A DNA stretch of 64,000 bases from Mycobacterium sp. E787 (GTDB taxonomy: Bacteria; Actinomycetota; Actinomycetes; Mycobacteriales; Mycobacteriaceae): the NCBI RefSeq assembly GCF_001668725.1, contig NZ_LZKL01000014.1:62001-126000 (forward strand). Direction: 5' to 3'. Position numbers and translations under genes: made by a program. The notes below the pieces were generated by a model. It saw only the letters and a program-made list of their open reading frames with translations. It was not told the DNA's origin and did not search any database. Positions within the stretch are counted from its first letter, which is position 1; the number at the start of each line of letters is the position of its first letter. Below, in pieces: positions 40,246 to 50,096 of this stretch.

Positions 40246-41796
40246 TCAGCGGGGCGGTGCGAGCATGTCCTTCCAGCCGTCGTCGCCCGTTTTGGTGGAA
40301 TTGTCGACCGCGTACTTGATGCCGTCGGGGCCGACGAGTTCGCCGCTCTGCGGGCTGTAAACGGCTGCGGGAGGCCCGTTCGGGGTGTAGACGCAGGGGT
40401 TGGGCTGCTGCCCGTTGCACTGGACCGTGCCGGATCCCGGCCGCTGCAGCACATCGCTGACGGGGGGCGGCGTGCCCGCGACCCGGTCGGAGGGCGCCGG
40501 GTTGAGCCCGTTGTTGACCGACGGGGCCGGCATGACCAGGCCGGGTTTCACGGGCTGGTCACAGCGCGCGGCGGGCGCCGGGCAGGTCAGGAGCTGGTTG
40601 GGGTCGCCGTACCACGGGTTGGTGCCCGAGGGAACGTACGGGTTGGGGTCGCGGCACTCGCGCGGCGTCGCGGCGCGCTTTCCGGGCACATCGACGCAGG
40701 GCAGGTTGCGCGCCCCGCGCACCGCGTTGGCCGGGGTGTCCTGCGGGATCCTGCAATAGGTTCCGGACGGCATGGGCGCCAGGCTGGTATCGGCCGGGGA
40801 CCGCCACTCGGGCGCGGGGAGGAACCCGGTCAGACACGGCGGGGGCTGGTTGATGGTCAGCGACGTGCCGAGGGAGGCGTAGCCCGGGAAGGGCGTCGTC
40901 ACGGTCTGGCCTTCCGCGGCGCCCTGCGGGTAGGCGACCAGCAATTGCTCGACGCCCTTGTGGTAGCGCTTGAGCAGGTCCAGCACGATCTCGAGATTCG
41001 CCAGTGTCTGCGGCAGCGAGTCGCGGACGTCGCCGAACACCGCGTTGACCTGATCGGCGGTCGGCGCCCCCTGCGTCAGGATGCTGCGCACGTGCTGGTC
41101 GTTTCCCGCGGTCTGCGCGGCCAGGATGTCCAGGTTGTGTGACCAGCGCTCGATCGAGTCACTCGAGTCGACCTGGCTGTCGATGATCGGGCCGGAGTTT
41201 TGGATGATGTCGTTGACGTCTTGGATGTTGGTCTTGAAATCGCCGGCGATCGCCTGCGTGGCGTCGACCAGTCGTTGCAGCGCGGGCCCCAATCCGCCTA
41301 CGGCCTGGGCTGTTTCGTCGAGCAGCGAGGCGATCTTGTCCTTGGGCAGCGCGGCCAGCCCGCGGTTGGCCGCATCGAGCGCCGGCCCGATGTCGGTGGG
41401 CACGGTGCCCTTGGTGATGGTCTGTCCGGGCAGGAAGTACTTGCCCGGGTTGCCGGGCGACACCAGGTCCAGATACTGCTCGCCGACCGCCGACACGGAG
41501 TGCACGTTCGCCGTCGCGTCGATCGGGATCTTGAAGCGGTCGGCGATGCGCATGGTCACCCGCGCGCCCGTCTTGGTCGGCTCGACGGCGGTGACCGTGC
41601 CGATGGTCTCGCCGCGATAAGCCACGTTGGCCGTCTCGTACAGACCGCCGGCCGCGGGCAGGTCCGCGTTCAGCGTGTACTGGCCGATACCCGCCGCGGT
41701 GGGAATCTGCAGGTAGTACCCGCCCAGGGCAACCGCGGTGATCACGCTCAGGATGGCGAACAGGATCAGCTGGCGCTTGATGAAGGGGGTCAGCAT
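40246..41796 (-). CDS. mceF: Mce family protein, MceF position
   Basis: 516 residues. N-terminal membrane anchor (KRQLILFAILSVITAVALGGYY), one MCE/MlaD domain (about 40-120: ANVAYRGETIGTVTAVEPT), a long helical region (about 150-310) and a Pro-rich Cys-containing tail. Last gene of the operon; its start overlaps the mceE stop by 7 nt (ATGCTGA). Mce proteins assemble a hexameric tube that carries lipids to the YrbE permease. No Mce-associated (Mas) genes follow; the next gene is the orphan triple-Phd protein. Confidence 0.92.
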   Translation of the reverse strand: MLTPFIKRQLILFAILSVITAVALGGYYLQIPTAAGIGQYTLNADLPAAGGLYETANVAYRGETIGTVTAVEPTKTGARVTMRIADRFKIPIDATANVHSVSAVGEQYLDLVSPGNPGKYFLPGQTITKGTVPTDIGPALDAANRGLAALPKDKIASLLDETAQAVGGLGPALQRLVDATQAIAGDFKTNIQDVNDIIQNSGPIIDSQVDSSDSIERWSHNLDILAAQTAGNDQHVRSILTQGAPTADQVNAVFGDVRDSLPQTLANLEIVLDLLKRYHKGVEQLLVAYPQGAAEGQTVTTPFPGYASLGTSLTINQPPPCLTGFLPAPEWRSPADTSLAPMPSGTYCRIPQDTPANAVRGARNLPCVDVPGKRAATPRECRDPNPYVPSGTNPWYGDPNQLLTCPAPAARCDQPVKPGLVMPAPSVNNGLNPAPSDRVAGTPPPVSDVLQRPGSGTVQCNGQQPNPCVYTPNGPPAAVYSPQSGELVGPDGIKYAVDNSTKTGDDGWKDMLAPPR

Positions 41797-42947
41797 TGCC
41801 TGTCCGCCCTCTCCACCAGCGGGCCGCCGGGGGCGTCGTTCGGGTTCGGCGTGTAGCGGACATCGGGGATCATCGTCTCGGGGTCGCGGCCCCAGGATTG
41901 CTCGAGCGCGCGCAGCGCCCCGGAGAATCCCGTCCCGGTGAGGACCGCGTTGTCGACGGAGCTGAGGGTCAGGTCGAGCGTCAGCGACAGGTTGAAGTAG
42001 TCGCCGCGGAACGCCTTCGGCACGGCGTCGATGTCGAACGGCCGGACGAGGATCAGCTTGAGCGCGCGGATGAGATACGGCGCGGCGCGGCCCAGTTCGC
42101 GCAGCGGGCATTGCAGCGACACCAGGTCCTGATGGAGATCGCTCCGCGAGGCGGACAGGTATTGGTCCGCAACGCCGCTGAGCCGTCCCGTCGCGTCGAC
42201 CGCGTCGATCAACAGGTTCTGTTTATCGGCGAAATGCTTGAGCAGTGGCGGGAATTCGGTGAGTACCCGGTCGATGACGTCGGAGCGGGGTCCGACGTAG
42301 GCCAGCAGCCGGTTGGTGGAATCGATGGCCCGGGTGATGTCCTCGCGTTGCTCGTCGAGCCGGGCGGTGAAGGTGTCCAGCTTGCCGAGGAAGGCACGGA
42401 TCTGGTCGGCCCGCCCGTTGACGATGTTGTAGACCTCGTTCTGCAGCACTTCGAGGTTCGGGATCCCGCCCCCGCGCAAGATCATGGCGAGGCTGGCCAG
42501 CGTCTGCTCGGTCGTGGGATAAGCGGACGCGTTTTTCAGCGGGATGGTGTCGCCCGGCTGGAGCAGCTCCGGGGACGGGTTGGGCGGCGCGGCCAGCTCG
42601 ATGTGCTGGGAACCCAGCAGGCTCGTCTGGCCGATCTTGGCGGTCGCGTTCCTGGGCAGCTTGACGCTCTTGTCCAGACGCAGTGTCAGCGTCGCCACCC
42701 AGTTCTTCAGGCTGATCGCGCGCACGGTGCCGACGAAGACGTCGGCCACCCGCACCCTGCTGTTGTCGTTGAGGGCCAAGGTGTCGGGCATCTGCACGTA
42801 GATCGTGTAGTTGCCGGGCCCGCTGCCCGGGCCGCCGGGCATCGGCACATTCGCGATTCCGTGCCATTTTGCGCATGACGTCAGCGCTACGGCGGCCACC
42901 AGCATCGCCAGTCCCTGCCGCGTCCGAATAGCCAACGCGCGCATCAT
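41790..42947 (-). CDS. mceE: Mce family lipoprotein, MceE position
   Basis: 385 residues. Lipobox ALTSC (Cys25) marks the lipoprotein Mce subunit, usual for the fifth gene (LprK class). MCE domain at about 45-125 (VRVADVFVGTVRAISLKNW), then the helical stretch. Start at the ATG that overlaps the mceD stop as ATGA; a second ATG follows immediately. Confidence 0.93.
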   Translation of the reverse strand: MMRALAIRTRQGLAMLVAAVALTSCAKWHGIANVPMPGGPGSGPGNYTIYVQMPDTLALNDNSRVRVADVFVGTVRAISLKNWVATLTLRLDKSVKLPRNATAKIGQTSLLGSQHIELAAPPNPSPELLQPGDTIPLKNASAYPTTEQTLASLAMILRGGGIPNLEVLQNEVYNIVNGRADQIRAFLGKLDTFTARLDEQREDITRAIDSTNRLLAYVGPRSDVIDRVLTEFPPLLKHFADKQNLLIDAVDATGRLSGVADQYLSASRSDLHQDLVSLQCPLRELGRAAPYLIRALKLILVRPFDIDAVPKAFRGDYFNLSLTLDLTLSSVDNAVLTGTGFSGALRALEQSWGRDPETMIPDVRYTPNPNDAPGGPLVERADRQC

Positions 42948-44506
42948 GATCCGGCTCCCGTCGAGGCCGCCGCCTGCGCGGGCGTAGGCGCGACCGGTCC
43001 GGGCACCACGCCCGGCCCGGGTGCCGGCGGCGGGATCGGGACCTGCGGGGCCCGCACGCCGATGGGCGGCACCACCGGGTACTCGTCGTACGCATTCGGG
43101 GGTCCCGGTGGCGTCTGCAGCCCCGGCGGCGGCGGCGCGGCGTCCGGGCCGCCCATCAGTTCGGCCAGCGAATCGGGCGTCAACAGACTCCCGGTGATCG
43201 GCCCCACCTGCTGCCCCTGCATGCCCGGCGCGACAACCCAGCCGGGCTGGGTGTTGCGGTGCGACAACGGGGTATCGGGCACCCAGATCCCGGGCACCGT
43301 GGTGTCCTTGTACCCGTTCGGCGGCTGCAGCCGCGGCTCGGAGTAGGCGACTTCCTTGGGCAGCGTCTCGGCGGTGGAAAACAGGTTCAACCCGAACGGC
43401 AGGTAGTTGAACTTGATCGCGTCGAGGATGGGGGCGAGGTATTGCGCACACAGTTCGGCGGAGTCCTGATAGCCCAGCCGGCTGCCGGCCTGAATCATGC
43501 TGCACATGAACTGCATCGGGTTCGCGAAGTTCGGGATCGCCGGGATGGACATGACCGCGCCGTGCGCCGGGTGGTAGATCTGGCTGAGGTTGGTCTCCAG
43601 CGTCGGCAGGACGTGCAGGGCGGTCTCCAGCCCGTTGAGCGGATCGGGCTGGACCAGCGCGTTCGTCACGTCGGCGAGGTTGCCGATATCGTGCGCGAGC
43701 ACGTCGCGGTTCTTGTCCAGGAACGGGCGCAGCGTGGACAGCAGGCTGTCGAATTGCTGTATCGCCGTGGCCAGCTCGTGGTCGGACCCGGTCAACTTGT
43801 CGGTGAACTGGGCCAGGTTCTGGTTCAGCGCGACGAATTGCTGGTCGTCTTTGTGCAGGGCGTTGACGAACTGCGCGAGGCTGTGCACCACCGCAAAGAA
43901 GTCGCCGCGGCCTTCGTTCAGCGCGGTCAAGGCCCGCGACAGGCTGCTCAGCGTGGTGTTGATCTGCTTGCCCTTGCCGGCCAGCCCGTCCGCGAACGAC
44001 TCGATGGCATCACCGAACGGACCCTTGGGCTGCTCGGGCGTCGGGCCCAATTTGTTGATGACATTGGCGACGCTCTCGCGCAGTTGGTCCCATTCCGTCG
44101 GGACCTGAGTGCGCTCGATGGGGATCACCGCGTTGTCGGCCAGCACCGGACCCCCTTTGTAGGGCGGCTCCAGCTGAATGTTCCTGGATGCCACCAGGGT
44201 TGGGTTCACGATCACCGCGGACGCGTTGGCCGGCACCTTGTATTTGTTCTTGTAGTGAAACGTGACCTTCATCTTGTCGCCGGCCGGCTCGATCTTGTCG
44301 ACCGCACCCACGCGAACGCCCATGATCTGGACCTTGTCCCCGGCATAGAGCGCGTTCGCCGTTGGGAAGTACGCGACCACGGTGTTGGTGGTCAGCTTGT
44401 TGTACAGGCGCAGCCCGACGAATCCGGCCAGCACGGCCAGCGCCACCACCAGCGTTCCGATGACCCTGCGGCGCCGCGGGTTACGGGTGTGGAAGAGGCC
44501 GCTCAA
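42944..44506 (-). CDS. mceD: Mce family protein, MceD position
   Basis: 520 residues from a TTG start. GGAGG lies nine bases upstream and the TTG overlaps the mceC stop (TTGA), which decides this start. Membrane anchor (VIGTLVVALAVLAGFVGLRL), MCE domain (about 38-115: VQIMGVRVGAVDKIEPAGDK), helical barrel region, and a long Pro-rich C-terminus (about 415-520). Exported subunit of the Mce tube. Confidence 0.92.
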   Translation of the reverse strand: MSGLFHTRNPRRRRVIGTLVVALAVLAGFVGLRLYNKLTTNTVVAYFPTANALYAGDKVQIMGVRVGAVDKIEPAGDKMKVTFHYKNKYKVPANASAVIVNPTLVASRNIQLEPPYKGGPVLADNAVIPIERTQVPTEWDQLRESVANVINKLGPTPEQPKGPFGDAIESFADGLAGKGKQINTTLSSLSRALTALNEGRGDFFAVVHSLAQFVNALHKDDQQFVALNQNLAQFTDKLTGSDHELATAIQQFDSLLSTLRPFLDKNRDVLAHDIGNLADVTNALVQPDPLNGLETALHVLPTLETNLSQIYHPAHGAVMSIPAIPNFANPMQFMCSMIQAGSRLGYQDSAELCAQYLAPILDAIKFNYLPFGLNLFSTAETLPKEVAYSEPRLQPPNGYKDTTVPGIWVPDTPLSHRNTQPGWVVAPGMQGQQVGPITGSLLTPDSLAELMGGPDAAPPPPGLQTPPGPPNAYDEYPVVPPIGVRAPQVPIPPPAPGPGVVPGPVAPTPAQAAASTGAGS

Positions 44507-46062
44507 TTCTGATTACCTCCCGTGATGCCGCTGCCTCCCGTGCCGCCCGGGTTGATGAACGGCGCCGGCAGCTGCTGGCCGGGTCCGGGCGGCGCGGGTG
44601 GCCCCGGCGGCAGGCCCGGAGCAAAGGTCGACGGCGGCGGGACCGGCCCGGCGGGTTGGAGGTTCTCGGTGCGCGCCCCCGGCGGCGCCTGGGTGGGCAG
44701 CGGCACGGGCGTGCCCACGACGTCCGGCGGCGCGTCGCCCGGACGCCCGGCAATCGCGATCCCCGGTGTCGGTGGCAGGCCGTTCGGGTTCGGCGGCGAC
44801 GCCTGCACGTCCACCGGCGCCGGGAAGCTGCCGCCGAACGGGCCGACGTTGACGCCCGCGCACGGCAACGGATTCCACGGCCGCGGCAGCGCGTCGGCCG
44901 GTGGGGTGTAGGAACACGCCGTTCCCGGCGGGACGGCCGGTCCCGGGTGATCCGGTGTGCCCTCCAGCACCGGGGGAGCGGGGGGCGGCGCCCCGTTGGG
45001 GAACCGGGTGCCGTTGGGGTCGGGCCAGCGGAACTCGGGTAGCCCGGCGCTGCGCCAGAAATCCTCCGGGTCGATGCCACGCTTCTTGAACGCGGCGTCG
45101 ACGAACGGCTGCAGGATCCAGTACGGCAGCAGGTTGGACAGGACGATCTTGAAATACGGTCCCGATGCGACGGATTCCCCCAGCGATGCGGCGAATTTGC
45201 TGACGTACGTCAGGGTTTGGGCCAGGTCCTCCTTGCGGGCCACCAGCACATCGCTGATGGCACGCAACTGCTCCAGCACGGGATTGAGGTTCGGGTTGTC
45301 GTTGATGAATCCCTGCACCTCCGCGGAGAAGGCGGAAACGTTTCGCAGCAGCGCGTCGATGGCCCGCCCACGTTCGTTGAACGCGGCCAGCAGCGTCTTG
45401 GCGTTGACCAGCAACCGGTTGATCTGTTCGCTGCGGTCACCGAGCACGCCGGCCACCTGGTGGGCCTGGGCGAGCAGGTGTTTGATCTGTTCGTCGCGCT
45501 TGCCGATGCTGTCGGAGAATTTGCTCAAACCGTCGAGCGTGGCACTCAGGTGCGGGTAGGTCTGGTCGATCGTCTGCGTCAGGACGTTCAGCGACCGCTT
45601 GACGGTGTCGATGTCCCAGCCCGCGGCGGCCCTGGTGATGTCGAAATTCGCGTCGTAGAGCTGATAGGGGGTGGTGCTTTGGCTCAGCGGCAGGACGCCC
45701 CCCGGCCGCAACGTCTGGGTGCCCCGCGGTTCGATCTCGAGGACTTTCTTACCCAGGATGGTGTCGGTCTTGATCGCGAGCCGGCTCTCGGTGCCGATGG
45801 TGTTGCCGCCGATGGTGAACTTGATCCGGACGTGGTCGCCGTCGATGTCGAAGCCCTCCACCTTGCCGACGTTCACGCCGGTGATGCGCACCTTGTCGCC
45901 CTTGTTCAGTTGGCCGGTGTCGGTGAACTGCCCGTAATAGCTTGGGCTGGCGAACATCATCGGGACGCTGGTGAAGCTTTGGCCGACAGCGACGGCGAGT
46001 ATCAGCACCGTGATGCCCATGAGACCGACCCGGCCGCGGTTGAATTCGGTGAGTGTCCTCAT
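44503..46062 (-). CDS. mceC: Mce family protein, MceC position
   Basis: 519 residues. Anchor helix (VGLMGITVLILAVAVGQSF), MCE domain (about 40-115: VRITGVNVGKVEGFDIDGDH), helical region to about 330, and a Pro/Gly-rich tail of about 160 residues with a few Cys, probably exposed in the cell wall. The start overlaps the mceB stop (ATGA); an earlier in-frame codon lies within mceB and was rejected. Confidence 0.92.
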   Translation of the reverse strand: MRTLTEFNRGRVGLMGITVLILAVAVGQSFTSVPMMFASPSYYGQFTDTGQLNKGDKVRITGVNVGKVEGFDIDGDHVRIKFTIGGNTIGTESRLAIKTDTILGKKVLEIEPRGTQTLRPGGVLPLSQSTTPYQLYDANFDITRAAAGWDIDTVKRSLNVLTQTIDQTYPHLSATLDGLSKFSDSIGKRDEQIKHLLAQAHQVAGVLGDRSEQINRLLVNAKTLLAAFNERGRAIDALLRNVSAFSAEVQGFINDNPNLNPVLEQLRAISDVLVARKEDLAQTLTYVSKFAASLGESVASGPYFKIVLSNLLPYWILQPFVDAAFKKRGIDPEDFWRSAGLPEFRWPDPNGTRFPNGAPPPAPPVLEGTPDHPGPAVPPGTACSYTPPADALPRPWNPLPCAGVNVGPFGGSFPAPVDVQASPPNPNGLPPTPGIAIAGRPGDAPPDVVGTPVPLPTQAPPGARTENLQPAGPVPPPSTFAPGLPPGPPAPPGPGQQLPAPFINPGGTGGSGITGGNQN

Positions 46063-47099
46063 TGCGGCGTGCACCTGCCCGTCGGCTGCTGCCAGATCCT
46101 GACCGTCCGGACCGGCCCGCCGGGCTGCAGCCCGTTCCATCTGATGGAGAGGTCGCAGAGGTAGAAGTTGACCCAGTCTCCGTAGAGGCCGATGCTGCGT
46201 CCGATCAGGTTGAGCGCGGTCGGTGTCTTGTGGATCAGGTCACCGAGCTGGTCGCGTTGGTCGACGAGCGGCTGCTGAAGCGCCTGCAGGTAGTTGAGCT
46301 CCTTGTGCAACAGGGCGCGGTTCTCCGCCAGCAGGTCGGCCACCGTTCCGGCGGCGTTGCTGATGTTCGCGGTGCCGGCGGCCAGCGGATCGGCGTGGTT
46401 GGCCAGGCCGGTGATCAGTTTCTCGAAGTTGTCGATGGTTTGGTCGAATTCCCTGCGGTGCCGAACCGTGGTATCCAGCACGACGTTCAGGTTCTTGACC
46501 ACCTCGCCGATCGCCTGGTCGCGTTCGGCGATGTGCGCGGTCAGCCGCGCGGTCTGGTCGAGGATGTCGTTGATCGTGCCGCCCTGACCCTGAAACACGG
46601 TGATGATGGCCGAGGCGATGGTGTTGACCTTTTCGGGATCGAGCGCACGGAACAGGGGCTTGAAACCACCGATCAGGGCGTCGAGATCCAGCGCGGGCGA
46701 AGTTCGGGACAGCGGGATGAATCCACCGGGCGTCAGCACGCGGTCGGCGCCCTCACCTTCGCCTCGCGTGAGTTCCAGGTAGCGGTCGGCGAACAGGTTG
46801 AGGTAGCGGATCTGGGCCGTCGTCGACTGGTAGAGCGTGATCGAGCGGTCGACGGCGAAGTCCGCCTGCGCCCGCCTGCCGCCGTCGACCAGCCGCACCT
46901 TTTTGACCTTGCCGACCTCCACCCCCGAGGCGCGGACGAACTGGCCGTCTTTCAGCCCGCTCGCGTTGCTGAACTCCGCGGTGTAGGTGTCGGTGCGGTT
47001 GAAGCGCATCTGGGCGAACACCACGACGATCGACACGGTGATCAGCAGCAGCACCAGCGAGACGATGCCGAGCTTGATGGCGGAGCCGGTGATCTTCAT
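46059..47099 (-). CDS. mceB: Mce family protein, MceB position
   Basis: 346 residues. Anchor helix (IKLGIVSLVLLLITVSIVVV), MCE domain (about 38-115: VRASGVEVGKVKKVRLVDGG), helical region and a short Cys-containing C-terminus. No Pro-rich tail, as usual for MceB. ATGA overlap with the mceA stop. Confidence 0.93.
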   Translation of the reverse strand: MKITGSAIKLGIVSLVLLLITVSIVVVFAQMRFNRTDTYTAEFSNASGLKDGQFVRASGVEVGKVKKVRLVDGGRRAQADFAVDRSITLYQSTTAQIRYLNLFADRYLELTRGEGEGADRVLTPGGFIPLSRTSPALDLDALIGGFKPLFRALDPEKVNTIASAIITVFQGQGGTINDILDQTARLTAHIAERDQAIGEVVKNLNVVLDTTVRHRREFDQTIDNFEKLITGLANHADPLAAGTANISNAAGTVADLLAENRALLHKELNYLQALQQPLVDQRDQLGDLIHKTPTALNLIGRSIGLYGDWVNFYLCDLSIRWNGLQPGGPVRTVRIWQQPTGRCTPQ

Positions 47100-48421
47100 G
47101 GGTTGATCGTGTTGTCCCCGACTTGGCGGCCCCACACGTACTCGATCGCGTACGGGGAGCCGGTATCCAGGTGGTTGTACGGCGCGAGGCTGGCGCCGGT
47201 GTCGAGCACCAACTCGGGCGCCGGCCACAGGTCATGGGTGACGGCCTGCCAGCAACCCGGTGCGCCGCCCGGCCCGCCGCGCGCGTTCACCCGCGGCAGA
47301 TTGTCCGGGTACACATAGGGATTCGGCGCGCCGCCCACCAGTCCGGCCAGCCCCAGGAGTCCCTGCGTGAGCACCGTCGCGGTCAAACCCGGGAGGGTCA
47401 GGATGCCGCCCAGCCCCGACGTCAGCTCGGTCATGGTTCGCAGCGCGTAGCCGTTACCGCCGCCCGTCGTCGCGTAGGCCGCGGGTTCTTCGTCGTAGTA
47501 GTTGCGGATCGTGCAGAAGAACTCCGGGCTGTAGGTGTCCAGCAGCTGGGCGGTGGGCACCAGGTCGGCGGCCCCCCTTTGCAGGTAGGGGCCGCCGCGC
47601 CGGAAGATGTCTTCCCCGGTGTTGCCCAACCCGGTCGAGGCCAGCAGAGCGGCGTCCAGTTCGGCTTCCTGCCGGTGCAGCGTGCGCGCCGTGATCACCG
47701 CGTTGCTCAGCGAGTCCAGCAGGTCCGGTGCGGCCTTGGCGTAGGTGTCGCCCAGGGCCGCCAGCTGTGCGATGTCATGCCGGATCTGCGGCATCTGCGG
47801 GTTGATGTCGTCGAGGATGGCGTTGGCGTTGACGATCGACTGCCCGAACTTGTCGCCCAGCCCGGTCAGGGCCTGCGCGGCCGCGGCGAGCGTGAGGTTC
47901 ACCTTGACCGGGTCCACCTTTTCCGCGATCAGGGTGATCGTCTCGAACAATGTGTTGAACTCCGTCGTCACCGACCTCGCGTCGATCACCTGCTGCGAGG
48001 TGATGCGTTGCGGGGTAGGGTTTTTCGGCGAGGTCAACGACACATATTTGTTGCCGAACACCGTGGTCGCCTTGATATTGGCGTCCACGTTGGCAGGAAT
48101 CAGCTCGATGTATTTGGGATCGACGTCCAGGACGAACTTGGCCGCAGCGCTGCCGTCGCGCTGGACCTCCGAAATGCTGGCCACCCGGCCGATTTCCACG
48201 CCGTTGTAGGTGACCTTCGACCCGGGGTCCATCACCAGCCCCGCCCGCGGCGCCAGCATCGTCAAGGGCGTCTTCGGCGTGAGCCGGCCGCGAAACTGCA
48301 GCCACACCAGGGCCAACACCAGCGCGGAGACCAACAAGAACACCGCGGCCGTCGTCTTGTACGGCGGGATGCGTGGTGGGTGGTCCTTGATTTGCGGGGC
48401 CGGGGCTGTCGGGGTTGTCAT
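47096..48421 (-). CDS. mceA: Mce family protein, MceA position
   Basis: 441 residues. Anchor helix (TTAAVFLLVSALVLALVWLQF), MCE domain (about 45-125: VTYNGVEIGRVASISEVQRD), helical region, and a C-terminal part with a Tyr/Asn-rich DUF3407-like segment (FFCTIRNYYDEEPAAYATTG). ATG start 6 nt after the yrbEB stop, the only gap above 1 nt in the operon. Confidence 0.94.
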   Translation of the reverse strand: MTTPTAPAPQIKDHPPRIPPYKTTAAVFLLVSALVLALVWLQFRGRLTPKTPLTMLAPRAGLVMDPGSKVTYNGVEIGRVASISEVQRDGSAAAKFVLDVDPKYIELIPANVDANIKATTVFGNKYVSLTSPKNPTPQRITSQQVIDARSVTTEFNTLFETITLIAEKVDPVKVNLTLAAAAQALTGLGDKFGQSIVNANAILDDINPQMPQIRHDIAQLAALGDTYAKAAPDLLDSLSNAVITARTLHRQEAELDAALLASTGLGNTGEDIFRRGGPYLQRGAADLVPTAQLLDTYSPEFFCTIRNYYDEEPAAYATTGGGNGYALRTMTELTSGLGGILTLPGLTATVLTQGLLGLAGLVGGAPNPYVYPDNLPRVNARGGPGGAPGCWQAVTHDLWPAPELVLDTGASLAPYNHLDTGSPYAIEYVWGRQVGDNTINP

Positions 48422-48427
48422 GGCGGG

Positions 48428-49300
48428 CTACACGGTGAGGTTGAAGTTCGGGCTTTTGCCGTAGACCGCCATCGCGGTCAGCACGACCACGACAACGATC
48501 GTGACCAGCGACAGCCGCATCGACCGGCCGACCGCTTCACCGACGCCGACAGGTCCGCCGCTGGCGTTGTAGCCGTAGTAGCAGTGGGTGGTCATGACGA
48601 CGACCGCGACCAGGATCACCTCCGCGAACGACCAGCCGACGTCGTTGAGGCGCAGGAAGGTGTGGAAGTAGTGGTTGTAGGTCCCGGCGGACTGTCCGTA
48701 GAAGAAAACCGTGGTGACCTGCTGGGACACGAAGGCCAGGGTGATCGCCAGCCCGTAGAGCGGGATGATGACGATGAGGCCGGCCACGATCCGGGTGGAC
48801 GCCAGGTAGGCGACCGACCGGATGCTCATCACCTCGAGGGCGTCGATCTCCTCGCTGATGCGCATAGCGCCCAGTTCGGCGGTGGCTCCGGCGCCGACCG
48901 TTGCGGCCAGCGCCTGCCCGGCCGCCACCGGCGCCACGAACCGCACGTTGACCAGCGCGGCCAGGAACCCGGTGAATGCCTCGACGCCGATGTTGCCCAG
49001 CGTCGCGTAGCCCTGGATGGCGACCAGAGAGCCGGCGGACAGGGTGATGAATCCGACGATGGCGGCGGTGCCGCCGACGACGGCCATCGCGCCGGTCCCC
49101 ATCCCCATCTGGGCGACCATCCGCAGCATCTCCCTGCGGTAGCGGCGCAGCGCGAACGGGATCTGCCCGACGGCGCTCATGGCGAACCAGACCATCTGCC
49201 CGATCTCGACCATGACCCTCGCCGGGGCGTCCGCGTACCGGATGAGGGTGTCCTTCGGGAATTGGAACCCGGCCGGCGCGGCCGTCGTGGTCGCGGTCAT
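48428..49300 (-). CDS. yrbEB: YrbE/MlaE permease subunit B
   Basis: 290 residues from MTATTTAAP, one base after the yrbEA stop (TGAGATG); a GTG nine codons earlier would overlap yrbEA. MlaE family: amphipathic N-terminal helix, five or so transmembrane helices, and the conserved loop GAGATAELGAMRISEEIDAL that contacts the ATPase (Mkl in mycobacteria, encoded elsewhere). Forms the inner-membrane channel with yrbEA beneath the Mce tube. Confidence 0.94.
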   Translation of the reverse strand: MTATTTAAPAGFQFPKDTLIRYADAPARVMVEIGQMVWFAMSAVGQIPFALRRYRREMLRMVAQMGMGTGAMAVVGGTAAIVGFITLSAGSLVAIQGYATLGNIGVEAFTGFLAALVNVRFVAPVAAGQALAATVGAGATAELGAMRISEEIDALEVMSIRSVAYLASTRIVAGLIVIIPLYGLAITLAFVSQQVTTVFFYGQSAGTYNHYFHTFLRLNDVGWSFAEVILVAVVVMTTHCYYGYNASGGPVGVGEAVGRSMRLSLVTIVVVVVLTAMAVYGKSPNFNLTV

Positions 49301-49301
49301 C

Positions 49302-50096
49302 TCAGCGCCCCGTTCCGAACCGGACACCGATGGTGGTCAGCGCCGCGTTCACCGCGAACAGCGCGATGAAGCACAGCACCACGGTCTCGTTGACGGCGGT
49401 GCCCAGGCCTTTGGACCCGCCGCGGACGATCAGCCCGCGGTAACACCCGACCAGGCCCGCGATCAGCCCGAACGTCGCGGCCTTGACGAACGCGATCACC
49501 ACCTCGGGCAGGCCGGTGAGCGCCGTCAGCGTGGAGAGGTAGGCGCCGCTCGAGACGTTCTGCAGGTACACGCTGAACAGGTAGCCGCCCCCCAGGCCGA
49601 CGGCGACCACCAGGCCGTTGAGCAGCACCGCGACCAGTGTCGAGGCCACGACGCGCGGCGCCACCAGCCGGTGGATCGGGTCGATGCCGAGCACCTCGAG
49701 CGCATCGATTTCTTCGCGGATGGTGCGGGCGCCCAGGTCGGCGCAGATCGCGGTGCCCCCGGCGCCGGCGACCACCAGCACCGTCACGATCGGGCCAAGT
49801 TGGGTGACCGCGCCGATCGCGGCGCCCGCACCGGAGACGTCGGCGGCCCCGATCTCGGCCAGCAGAAGGTTGAGCGTGAAGATGAGCAGCACGGTTTCCG
49901 GGATGGACACCGCGATCGTGGGCAGCAGCGACACCCGCATGAGGAACCAGCCGGTCCAGATGAACTCGCGCCATTCGAACGGCTGCCGCAGGGCTTTGGC
50001 GGTCAGTACGCACATGCGGAAGAACCCGCCGGCCACCTCCGTGCCCGGCCGGATTTTCTCGAGCGCCCTGCTGCCGATCACATGGGAGGCGGTCAT
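49302..50096 (-). CDS. yrbEA: YrbE/MlaE permease subunit A
   Basis: 264 residues from MTASHVIGS, matching the usual length of YrbEA; the frame is open to 50207 but the family starts here. MlaE motif GAGGTAICADLGARTIREEIDAL and the Gly-rich end VRGGSKGLGTAVNETVVLC are close to YrbE1A. First gene of the eight-gene operon. Promoter and operator at about 50310-50341, leaving an approximately 210-nt leader. Confidence 0.94.
   Translation of the reverse strand: MTASHVIGSRALEKIRPGTEVAGGFFRMCVLTAKALRQPFEWREFIWTGWFLMRVSLLPTIAVSIPETVLLIFTLNLLLAEIGAADVSGAGAAIGAVTQLGPIVTVLVVAGAGGTAICADLGARTIREEIDALEVLGIDPIHRLVAPRVVASTLVAVLLNGLVVAVGLGGGYLFSVYLQNVSSGAYLSTLTALTGLPEVVIAFVKAATFGLIAGLVGCYRGLIVRGGSKGLGTAVNETVVLCFIALFAVNAALTTIGVRFGTGR

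Noticed and set aside
47123..49369. 748-codon plus-strand frame across mceA and yrbEB
   Set aside because: Antisense to two clear MCE/MlaE genes; Arg/His/Gln-rich shadow.
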